Below, one piece after another: positions 31,692 through 40,278 of a stretch of 64,000 nucleotides of DNA. Source of the DNA: Granulicella sp. (GTDB lineage Bacteria > Acidobacteriota > Terriglobia > Terriglobales > Acidobacteriaceae); NCBI GenBank assembly GCA_027365345.1, contig DAHXNO010000105.1, forward strand, positions 1-64,000. The letters are read 5' to 3'. Positions within the stretch are counted from its first letter, which is position 1, and each line of letters begins with the position of its first letter. The translations under genes were made by a program, and so were the position numbers. A model generated the notes under the pieces. It searched no databases, was not told the DNA's origin, and saw only the letters and a list, made by a program, of their open reading frames with translations.

Positions 31692-32924
31692 GTGGCCGAT
31701 CAGAACGAACGTTCGCAGCAGCCGGAGCCGACGGAGGCTTCGCCCAAGGATAATTCGAAGAGAAAGCTCATCGGTTTCTTTGTGATTGCGGTGCTGATCC
31801 TTGGAGCCGGGCTCTTTTACTGGCGCTCAACCTACACCGAAGACACAGATGACGCCCAGGTGGATGGCAACCTCTACCAGGTGAGTTCGCGCGTCGCCGG
31901 GCAGGTGATCCACGTGGATGTTAGCGAGGAGCAGTTTGTCCATAAGGGAGACAGCATCGCTGAGATCGATCCCAAGGACTTTCAGGTTGCCCTGGAGCAG
32001 GCGCAGGCCGACCTGGCCAACGCCCAGGCCGCCTATCAGGAGGCTTTGGTCAACGTACCGATTACTCATGTTCAGACATTTACAACCCTGCGGACCTCCA
32101 CATCGGACGTAGCGGGCAGCGAGGCGTCGGTGCAGCAGGCGGAGGCCCAGGTTGAGGCGGATAAAGCCAAGGTAGCCGCGGCCAAGGCGGAGGCTATTAA
32201 GTCGGAGCTTGACGTGCAGCGTTACACGCCATTGGTAGCCAAAGATGTGATCTCCAAGCAGCAGTATGATGCAGCGGTGGCCCAGGCGGCCGCCGATCAG
32301 GGCAACCTACGGGCGGCCCGGCGCGATGTAACGGCCGAGGAAGCCTTTGTGCACACAGCGGAAGAGCGGCTGAACGAGGCGCGGTCGCAGCGGTTCCAAA
32401 GCCAGAAGAATGGCCCCAAACAGGTTGCCGCTCAGGAGGCGCTGGCCGCGGCAGCTTTGGCGGCTATCAAGGTAGCCCAGGCCAAGGTGGATCAGGCGGC
32501 GCTGAACCTGAGCTACACCCATATCGTCTCGCCTATTACTGGAATTGTGAGCAACAAGAGCGTAGCCGTTGGGGAAAACCTGAGCGTAGGCCAGTCCCTG
32601 ATGACCATTGTGCCCCTGACCGATCTGTGGGTTACCGCCAACTTCAAAGAGACGCAGCTCACGCACATGCATCCCGGTCAGCGTGTGGACATCTCCGTGG
32701 ATGCCCTGGGTGGGCGGAAGTTCACCGGGGTAGTGGCGCAGATTGGCGGGGCTACGGGTAGTTCGCTGAGTCTCTTTCCGCCCGAGAACGCTACCGGTAA
32801 CTATGTGAAGGTGGTGCAGCGTATTCCTGTTCGGATCAACTTCAGCAACCTGGACCAGGAGAACAAGGACTACGCTCTACGTATCGGAATGTCAGTGGAG
32901 CCGACGGTTCGCATCAAGAATTAG
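31692..32924 (+). CDS. HlyD/EmrA-family membrane fusion protein
   Basis: TEDTDDAQVDGNLYQVSSRVAGQVIHVDVSEEQFVHKGDSIAEIDPKDFQVALEQAQADLANAQ, LSYTHIVSPITGIVSNKSVAVGENLSVGQSL. Confidence 0.93.
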   Translation: MADQNERSQQPEPTEASPKDNSKRKLIGFFVIAVLILGAGLFYWRSTYTEDTDDAQVDGNLYQVSSRVAGQVIHVDVSEEQFVHKGDSIAEIDPKDFQVALEQAQADLANAQAAYQEALVNVPITHVQTFTTLRTSTSDVAGSEASVQQAEAQVEADKAKVAAAKAEAIKSELDVQRYTPLVAKDVISKQQYDAAVAQAAADQGNLRAARRDVTAEEAFVHTAEERLNEARSQRFQSQKNGPKQVAAQEALAAAALAAIKVAQAKVDQAALNLSYTHIVSPITGIVSNKSVAVGENLSVGQSLMTIVPLTDLWVTANFKETQLTHMHPGQRVDISVDALGGRKFTGVVAQIGGATGSSLSLFPPENATGNYVKVVQRIPVRINFSNLDQENKDYALRIGMSVEPTVRIKN

Positions 32925-33326
32925 AGTCGGCTTCGCGCGGATGCCGACGATTGGCCTTCCGAGCCGGCAAGATGCGTTTTTCGGCGAGAATGGAGACGCT
33001 TTGGCTCTGGAGGGTTCACTGAGAATGCGGTATGGTTCGGGTGCTGCGGCTTGCACCGGGCTGGCCCGGCAACCTGCGTTGCAGGCGATCGATATCAGGA
33101 GATCTGTTGCCGGGAGTTCTTGGGCGAGACCGTCGAAATGCGGCGTCAACCGTTCGGGGCCGGAGGCGAAGTTGGCGGGTTGAGCGTGTCTCCTGTTGCC
33201 GGCCGGACGAAACCAGCTTTTGCGCTCCGCAATGATTGACGCACCGCGTGAAGGCAACCATCATCTACTGTAGAGGATAAAGGGTTCTGTTCCAGGATTT
33301 GGAGAGAGCGGAAGGGGGTGAGGTGT

Positions 33327-34283
33327 ATGACTTCGGTTCTGAGCATGCTGGCACATCATACCTACGCCCTGCTCTTTGGCTGGGTGCTGGTGGAGCAAGG
33401 CGGCATACCGATCCCCACGGTTCCCTTATTGATTGCTGCCGGCGCCATGAGCGCAGCCCACAAACTCCACGTAGCCTATGCGCTGCCAGTGATTCTGCTG
33501 GCGTGCCTGCTGTCGGATTCCGCCTGGTACTTTCTGGGGAAGCGTTATGGCGCGCGGATCTTGAATGCTCTCTGCCACCTGTCGTTGGAGGCAGCTACCT
33601 GTGTGGAGCGAACCCACGGGACGGTGAACAGACGCGGAGCTTTCACCTTACTGTTTGCCAAATTTGTTCCGGGTCTGAGCACGGTGGCCGCTCCGATTGT
33701 TGGCCAGGTCCGCATTCCGTATCTCACCTTTGCACTCTACGACCTCTCCGGCTCGCTGGTATGGGGTGGTGCATGGCTGTTCGCCGGCCGCTTCTTCGGG
33801 GATCTTGCCAAACAGAGCAGCGAGTTCTTCGCGATGCTCCGCCACTTTGGCATTGCGCTGGTTCTGCTGGCCGTGGTCAGCGTGCTGATCTATCGAGTGC
33901 TGAAGCGCCGGCAGTTTCTGGACCAATTGGAGGGCCTGCGCCTGGAACCTGAGCAACTGATGGAGCTGATTCGGAAGGCGGAGAGCGATGGCCTGGAACG
34001 GCCCTTCATTGTTGATCTTCGCCATCCCCTGGATGTTCTTACTGACCCGCTGGTGCTCCCCGGCGCTCTGCGAATCAGTCCGGATGAACTGAAACAGCGG
34101 CGGGAAATTATTCCTTCCGACCGCGATATCGTCCTCTACTGCACCTGCCCCAGCGAAGAGACCAGCGCGAAGGTAGCTCTGGATCTGCGCCGTCTGGGCA
34201 TTCGCCGGGTGCGCCCTCTGCGCGGAGGGTTGCAGGGTTGGAAGGATGCGGGTTATCCCGTGGACGAGATCGTATCTATCTAA
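33327..34283 (+). CDS. DedA/VTT-domain membrane protein fused to C-terminal rhodanese domain
   Basis: LAHHTYALLFGWVLVEQGGIPIPTVPLLIAAGA, FVPGLSTVAAPIVG; rhodanese DLRHPLDVLTDPLVLPGALRISPDEL...DIVLYCTCPSEETSAKVALDLRRLGIRRVRPLRGGLQGWKDAGYPV. Confidence 0.9.
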   Translation: MTSVLSMLAHHTYALLFGWVLVEQGGIPIPTVPLLIAAGAMSAAHKLHVAYALPVILLACLLSDSAWYFLGKRYGARILNALCHLSLEAATCVERTHGTVNRRGAFTLLFAKFVPGLSTVAAPIVGQVRIPYLTFALYDLSGSLVWGGAWLFAGRFFGDLAKQSSEFFAMLRHFGIALVLLAVVSVLIYRVLKRRQFLDQLEGLRLEPEQLMELIRKAESDGLERPFIVDLRHPLDVLTDPLVLPGALRISPDELKQRREIIPSDRDIVLYCTCPSEETSAKVALDLRRLGIRRVRPLRGGLQGWKDAGYPVDEIVSI

Positions 34284-34463
34284 ACTGCTGGGGCGTTCCA
34301 CTCTTTGGAAGCATTCCGGGCAGCTGCACGCTGGAAGCGGTGATGGCCTATCGCCTTCGGGCGACGTGCCATGCAGGTTCTCCGCCACCGCCAAGGCAGA
34401 CAAGGGAGCTTGCCCGGCGGGGCGATTCACGCGATTTTCAGTGGAACATGGGACAATCGAGGG

Positions 34464-36122
34464 ATGATCTCTCCAACGGAGTTGAAGGCAGCTCCAGTCT
34501 TTGCGTGTCTTGACGATTCTGAACTCCGGCGATTGGCGGAGCGGGCGGCTGACGTGCGCCTGCAGCCCGAGGAATGGCTGATTCGGGAAGGGGAGATGGC
34601 CTGCTTTTACGTGATATTGGAGGGTGATCTCCAACTGGTGAAGGATGTATTGGGACAGCCGACGGAGTTGCGCAGCTACAAGGCCGGCGATTTTTTTGGA
34701 GAAGTTCCGATTTTGCTCGGTGGGGCGGCGTTGGTCTCCATTCAGGCTACCGCCAGGGCGAGGGTCGCTCGGTTTGATCCGCAGGTACTGTTCCACTTGA
34801 TCCAGAGTTCAGCGGCCTGTAGCGCCTTGATCTTGCAGACAATGACAGATCGCCTGACGTCTGTGCAACAGTTTGCCGCCAAGCTGCCGAGCTCGCGGGT
34901 GCTCGTGGTGGGTACGCGGTATGACAGTGATTGCCAGGAGATCCGCCAGTTTCTCTCCGCGAATCGGATTCCGTACGAGTGGGTAGATGCGGAGCGTGAG
35001 CCGGAGAGGTTGCCGGCTTGCATGACCGAGGGGTACCGGGGGCCAGAGGTGATTGTGGACCGGGCCTACTGCGTGGCGCAGCCCACAGTGCGCAGCGTGG
35101 CTGAGGCGCTGGGCATACGTACCCGGCCACGCCATGAGGAGTATGACGTGGTGATCGTCGGGGCGGGGCCGGCGGGTCTGGCGGCTGGAGTGTATGGAGC
35201 CTCGGAGGGTTTGAAGGTCTTAGTGGTGGAGCGGTCCGCAGCGGGTGGGCAGGCGGGAGCTTCCTCGCGAATTGAGAACTACCTGGGCTTTCCGAATGGA
35301 ATCTCGGGAGATGAACTGAGCGACCGGGCGCAAAAGCAGGCGGTTCGATTTGGGGCGGAGATGGTGATGACGCGCTGCGTGGAGCGCATGGCGATGCTCA
35401 GCGATGGACGCTACTGCGTGGAATTGGATGGAGGGCAGAGAGTCTCCGCCTGCGTGGTGCTGCTGGCGACCGGGGTGGAGTGGAGACTTTTGCAGGCTGA
35501 AGGAGTGGAACGATTCCAGGGCCGGGGCGTACTCTATGGCGCTTCACGCCAGGAGGCGGGCAATGTGATTGGAAAGAAGGTGTTCGTGGTGGGTGGTGGA
35601 AACTCCGCCGGCCAGGCGGCGATGTTCTTTTCCAACTACGCGGCACAGGTGACGATGCTGGTGCGTGGTAAAGGCTTGCAGTTGACGATGTCCCATTATC
35701 TGATTGAGCAGCTTGCCGCTAAGGGAAACGTGAAGGTAGAGCCCAATACCGAGGTGGTACGCGCTGAAGGCGAGGATCATCTGCAACGCATTGTGACCCG
35801 CACCCAGGCCGAAGGCGGTGCGGAGATGGTTCAGACGCGGGAAGCCGATGCCCTCTTTGTCATGATCGGCGCCAATGCCAGCACAGCGTGGCTGCCGGAG
35901 AGCCTGGAGAGGGATGAGAGTGGGTATATCTGTACGGGGCGCGATTTGACGACGTGGCCGCTGCCGGACCGCGAGCCATTTCCGCTAGAGACGAACCTGC
36001 CGGGCGTCTTCTGCGCCGGAGATGTGCGCCATGACTCCATTAAGCGCGTCTCCAGCGGAGTGGGTGAGGGCAGCATGGCGATTGCCTTCATCCATCAGTA
36101 TCTGGCGCTGCAGAATTTTTAG
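34464..36122 (+). CDS. cyclic nucleotide-binding domain + glutaredoxin-like domain + thioredoxin reductase-like FAD oxidoreductase fusion
   Basis: cNMP-like GEMACFYVILEGDLQLVKD...YKAGDFFGEVPILLGGAALVSIQATA; Grx-like RVLVVGTRYDSDCQEIRQFLSANRIPYEWVDAE; VVIVGAGPAGLAAGVYGASEGLKVLVVE, VFVVGGGNSAGQAAMFF, GVFCAGDVRHDSIKRVSSGVGEGSMAI. Confidence 0.9.
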   Translation: MISPTELKAAPVFACLDDSELRRLAERAADVRLQPEEWLIREGEMACFYVILEGDLQLVKDVLGQPTELRSYKAGDFFGEVPILLGGAALVSIQATARARVARFDPQVLFHLIQSSAACSALILQTMTDRLTSVQQFAAKLPSSRVLVVGTRYDSDCQEIRQFLSANRIPYEWVDAEREPERLPACMTEGYRGPEVIVDRAYCVAQPTVRSVAEALGIRTRPRHEEYDVVIVGAGPAGLAAGVYGASEGLKVLVVERSAAGGQAGASSRIENYLGFPNGISGDELSDRAQKQAVRFGAEMVMTRCVERMAMLSDGRYCVELDGGQRVSACVVLLATGVEWRLLQAEGVERFQGRGVLYGASRQEAGNVIGKKVFVVGGGNSAGQAAMFFSNYAAQVTMLVRGKGLQLTMSHYLIEQLAAKGNVKVEPNTEVVRAEGEDHLQRIVTRTQAEGGAEMVQTREADALFVMIGANASTAWLPESLERDESGYICTGRDLTTWPLPDREPFPLETNLPGVFCAGDVRHDSIKRVSSGVGEGSMAIAFIHQYLALQNF

Positions 36123-36139
36123 ATAGCTTTAGATAGCCC

Positions 36140-38002
36140 TCAGAGATACCACGGGATGTTGATGACGGAGATCTTCTCATTGCGGCGCATGAGCAGGAGA
36201 AGTTTGAGGAGTTCGGCGCGCTGATTGTGCAGCGGGGTCTGCCACCAGTGCTTGACGACCAGTTCGGGAACGAGAACGGTTATCTGGCGATCTGGAAACC
36301 GATTTTCAAGCTGGAGGATGTAATCCACCAGAGGCACCAGGACGAACCGATAGGGCGACGGGAGATTGACCAGCGTGGGAACGGGAAGGCCGGCCTGGGC
36401 GATGGGGTCGGCGACGTTGCGCTTCCAGAGTTGCTCGAGTTTGCTGCTCTCCTCCCCGGTCTCGATGTGCACGCCTTCTACTTGAGCGTTGAGCTTCAAG
36501 GCGAAGCGCAGTCCTTTTTCTGTCATCCGCGACCAGCGGTCGATGGGGATGACGAACAGCGGGGGGTGAATGTCTTCGAGGCTGATCGGCCGATCGAGTT
36601 GGGTCGCACGGGCGACGCCATCGTAGTGGCGCCGGACGGCGATCATCAGGAAGATGATCGTAGGGATCATGAGGGTGGTGATCCATGCCCCATCCACAAA
36701 TTTCGTGACCAGAACGACGAGGAGAGTGATTCCCGTGGCGAAGGCCCCGATGCCATTGATCAGGATGCGGTGCATGGAGCGCGGCCCGGGCTTGCGCAGC
36801 CAGTGCATCACCATGCCGGCCTGGGAGAGGGTGAAGGCCATGAAGGCGCCGATGGCAAACAGGGGAATCAGGTGGTCCGTGATGCCGCCGAAGGCGATCA
36901 AAAGCACGGCGGAGAGGCCGACCAAAGCATAGATGCCGTAGGAGTAAAGCAGACGCCGGCCGCGAATCAAAAAGACATGGGGAAGGTAGTTGTCCTGGGC
37001 GATGGCGCGGGTGAGGCGAGGAAAGTCTGCAAAGGAAGTGTTGGCGGAGAGAGCCAGGACCAGAAGGATGGAGCCTATGCCGACGTAGTAGAACCATCCC
37101 CGGCCCAGCACAGCGCAGATGAGTTGAGACAGGACGCTCTGATAGCCCGGGCCATTGGGATCGGTGGCGCCGATGTGGTAGACCCGGCAGAGAATGGCGA
37201 TTCCACCCAGGAAGATCGCCAGCAGAACGATGATGATGGTGAGGGTGCGCTTGGCGTTCGCCTGGGTGGGTTCGCGGAAGGCCCCCACTCCGTTGGAGAC
37301 AGCCTCCACGCCGGTCATGGCGGTGCAGCCGCTGGAGAAGACCTTCAGCAGCAGCCAGGGGGTAAACAGAACGGTTGCGCTGGGCAGGCGCGGGGGAGCA
37401 ATAACGGGTATGGGGTGGCCGTGGGCCAGAACCGCGCGAACTGCACCCACCAGGATGACCACCAGCAGGGTGCCAATGAACAGGTACGTGGGAATCAGGA
37501 AGGCGTTGCCCGTGTCCCGAACGCCACGCATGTTGATGACGGTGAGCAGGAAGAGGATGAGCAGGCAGAGGGCGAGGGTGTGCGGTTGCAGGGAGGGAAA
37601 GGCCGAAACCAAAGCGCCGACGCCGGCGGAGATACCTACGGCTACGTTCAGAATGTAGTCGATCATCAGCGCCGCGGCGGCCAGCAGACCAGCGTGGGCG
37701 CCCAGGTTTTCAGAAGCCACGGTGAAACTGCCGCCGCCATGGGGATAGACATCGATTGTCTGGCGGTAAGAGAAGTAGACGATGGTCAGCAGAAGGATGA
37801 TGGCCAGGGTGATCGGAATGATGTGCGCCAGACCGGCCAGCCCCAAGGGGATCAGCAGGGTGAGAGCGGCTTCCGGGCCGTAGGCTGCGGAGCTGAGCGC
37901 ATCCAGGCCAAAGATAGGAATGCCGGCGACGGGGCCGATGTGTTCGGCGCGCTCCTCTGAGGTGGCGAGAGGTTGACCAACCAGAAGGTCATAAAGAGAC
38001 AT
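36140..38002 (-). CDS. APC-superfamily permease
   Basis: IPIFGLDALSSAAYGPEAALTLLIPLG, many TM segments, VEAVSNGVGAFREPTQANAKRT. Confidence 0.88.
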   Translation of the reverse strand: MSLYDLLVGQPLATSEERAEHIGPVAGIPIFGLDALSSAAYGPEAALTLLIPLGLAGLAHIIPITLAIILLLTIVYFSYRQTIDVYPHGGGSFTVASENLGAHAGLLAAAALMIDYILNVAVGISAGVGALVSAFPSLQPHTLALCLLILFLLTVINMRGVRDTGNAFLIPTYLFIGTLLVVILVGAVRAVLAHGHPIPVIAPPRLPSATVLFTPWLLLKVFSSGCTAMTGVEAVSNGVGAFREPTQANAKRTLTIIIVLLAIFLGGIAILCRVYHIGATDPNGPGYQSVLSQLICAVLGRGWFYYVGIGSILLVLALSANTSFADFPRLTRAIAQDNYLPHVFLIRGRRLLYSYGIYALVGLSAVLLIAFGGITDHLIPLFAIGAFMAFTLSQAGMVMHWLRKPGPRSMHRILINGIGAFATGITLLVVLVTKFVDGAWITTLMIPTIIFLMIAVRRHYDGVARATQLDRPISLEDIHPPLFVIPIDRWSRMTEKGLRFALKLNAQVEGVHIETGEESSKLEQLWKRNVADPIAQAGLPVPTLVNLPSPYRFVLVPLVDYILQLENRFPDRQITVLVPELVVKHWWQTPLHNQRAELLKLLLLMRRNEKISVINIPWYL

Positions 38003-38137
38003 GCACACTTCCTGAAGTGAGGTTCGATGAAGCCCGTTGCAGGGATTGACGGAAGGACACAGGGTGTCCCGAAGATCTGATCATTCTTTCTTTGCTGCCT
38101 GGAGATGGTTGCTTTTGGAAGCGAAGCAAAAAGAGTC

Positions 38138-38617
38138 CTAGTGGGCAAAAAGTTGAGAGATGTCAGCGAAGGATTTGAACTCCAGGGCATTGCCGGCAGG
38201 GTCCAGGAAGAACATGGTGGACTGCTCGCCTACCTGACCTTCAAAGCGGGTGTACGGCTCGATGACGAAGGAGATCCCGGCAGCGCGCACGCGCGCAGCG
38301 AGTTCTTTCCATTCTGGCGGCGAGAGGACGACGCCGAAGTGTGGGATGGGAACCTGATGGCCGTCGACCAGGTTTCCAGGGGATGGAACAGGGGCGCCTG
38401 CGGCGGAGAGCTGCGTGGGCGCCTCGGGCCGGAGGTGGGCGACGATCTGATGGCCGTAAAGGTTGAAGTCAATCCATTGGTCTGAGCTTCGGCCCTCGGA
38501 GCAGCCCAGGACCGTTCCGTAGAAGTGGCGGGCGGCCTGCAGATCGTTAACGGGAAAGGCGATGTGAAAGGGCTGCATAAAGGGTAGAGAGTAGCGTGCA
38601 GGAACATGGACATCCAT
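38138..38617 (-). CDS. VOC-family (glyoxalase/dioxygenase-fold) protein
   Basis: [63 protein letters not shown]. Confidence 0.9.
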   Translation of the reverse strand: MDVHVPARYSLPFMQPFHIAFPVNDLQAARHFYGTVLGCSEGRSSDQWIDFNLYGHQIVAHLRPEAPTQLSAAGAPVPSPGNLVDGHQVPIPHFGVVLSPPEWKELAARVRAAGISFVIEPYTRFEGQVGEQSTMFFLDPAGNALEFKSFADISQLFAH

Positions 38618-38750
38618 GGTTCCCGACGCTCTCTCTACACTGTAGAGCAATTTTCCTTTGCAGGGGAGCCCCCGAAGTCGGCGGGCCGTGGCGGTTTCTT
38701 TGAGGAACGCCACTCTGCATCGACGGCTCCAGGGACCAACGGCATGCGTT

Positions 38751-39083
38751 TTAGCGGTAGTAGCCCTTGCGGTAGCCGTTGAGATAGGCACGCCGGAAGG
38801 CATTGCGATAGACATCGTAGGGGCCCATCTGCGGGTCGTATCCCGGGGTGACTCGGAAGGCTCGGGTGTGGCGAGCGTGAAAGAGTTGACCTAACTGTGC
38901 GGCCCGCGCACCGTCCTGGCGGCCCATAGAGAAGCCATTCCTCTCAGCTATTTCAACGATGGTGGGAGCGGCAGAAACCTGTGGCGGCGGAGGCGGAGGC
39001 GGCGGATAGTAGGCACGGGCGCAGCCCAGGGAAGAGAGGACCAGAGTGGAGGCGAGCGCGAGCTTGCTGACAATTCGTTGCAT
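38751..39083 (-). CDS. small secreted protein/putative lipoprotein with polyproline tract
   Basis: [37 protein letters not shown] then short R/Y-rich C-terminus. Confidence 0.6.
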   Translation of the reverse strand: MQRIVSKLALASTLVLSSLGCARAYYPPPPPPPPQVSAAPTIVEIAERNGFSMGRQDGARAAQLGQLFHARHTRAFRVTPGYDPQMGPYDVYRNAFRRAYLNGYRKGYYR

Positions 39084-39486
39084 AGGGTTCTCCTGACGCC
39101 TGGGGGTAACCCCGGCGATGTCTTGAGGCTGTCTATTCTTGCCCCAGGGGCAATTGGCGGTACGGTCTCTTGAACACGAATTCCCCAAGACAGTTGCTGA
39201 GGATCTCTCCGTGCGTGGGGTACAGGGATGATCATTCCTGGGTTCCGCAAATGCAACGCGCCTATGGGGATCTTTGGGGAGCGGAGTTGATGTAATCCCG
39301 GAGTGTTGTCCGAAGAGACAACACTCCTTGAATTAGCCTCCACTGCCGATAAAGGCAATGTAAGGATGGCGCCGTGCTCTGCATCCAGGATGCTTCGTTC
39401 GGGCGTACATCCTTTGGCGCGCTGTTTGGCGGGTTAGCCAGCGAGGTTCTCTGGAGTGGCAACCGGTTACGCCGTGATCAAAAGGA

Positions 39487-40149
39487 GTGTTTGAGGGGAT
39501 GCGGGTTATTTTGGCGGACAATCAAGCGATCTATTGTTCTGGACTGGCGCGTGTGTTGCGATCTGAGCTAGATGTTGAGGTTGTGGCGCAGTGCGGCAAC
39601 CTGACCGGGTTGCAGAAGGCGATCCGCAACTGGCGCGGTGCGATCGTGATCTTTCCTTCGAGCTTTACGACGGAGATCGCTGCGCTGCTGGACGATGTGG
39701 AGGCGTGCGGCAGCCGAGCGGTGATGATTCTGGAGCCGAAGATCGTGCTGGAATCCTGGTTGGTGGACCGGCTTGATGGAGTGCTGCTGCGATCAGTTGC
39801 TGAGCCTCAGTTGCTGGACTGCGTCTATCGGGTTCAAGCGGGAGAGCGCTACGCGCAGCGGGCGGTGGTTCAGACGATGGTTGCACCGGATCCATCTGCT
39901 TCAAGGGTGTTGCAACGCCTGACGGAGCGGGAGTTGAAGATAGTGGCGTTGATCTGTGAGGGTCTAAAGAACAAGGAGATTGCGCAACGGCTCAACACCA
40001 AGGAGCAGTCGATCAAAAACTATCTGCGCAGCATTTACTCCAAGATGGAGGTGTGTGACAGGCTTGAGTTGGCGATCTTTGCCATGCATCACCAAACGCT
40101 GGCGCAGATGGTGCAGACGGTACGGATGGAGATGGCGCGCACGGCATAA
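39487..40149 (+). CDS. response-regulator-like protein, LuxR-type HTH output, degenerate receiver
   Basis: MRVILADNQAIYCSGLARVLRSE; LTERELKIVALICEGLKNKEIAQRLNTKEQSIKNYLRSIYSKMEVCDRLELAIFA. Confidence 0.88.
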   Translation: MFEGMRVILADNQAIYCSGLARVLRSELDVEVVAQCGNLTGLQKAIRNWRGAIVIFPSSFTTEIAALLDDVEACGSRAVMILEPKIVLESWLVDRLDGVLLRSVAEPQLLDCVYRVQAGERYAQRAVVQTMVAPDPSASRVLQRLTERELKIVALICEGLKNKEIAQRLNTKEQSIKNYLRSIYSKMEVCDRLELAIFAMHHQTLAQMVQTVRMEMARTA

Positions 40150-40278
40150 GCTACGGTTTCAACGGAAGTGGATCCAGAGATGAGAAGAACCGGAGGAAAC
40201 CGTGGAGTGGTGGATCGTACGCAGCCTTGGATGGAGAGGGCTGTGGTTCCGCAGACTTGTAGTCATCGCGATCCGGGG

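Noticed and set aside
36227-37960. 577-aa plus-strand ORF
   Set aside because: Exactly antisense to the APC permease; low-complexity D/G/Q-rich translation typical of a GC-rich shadow frame.
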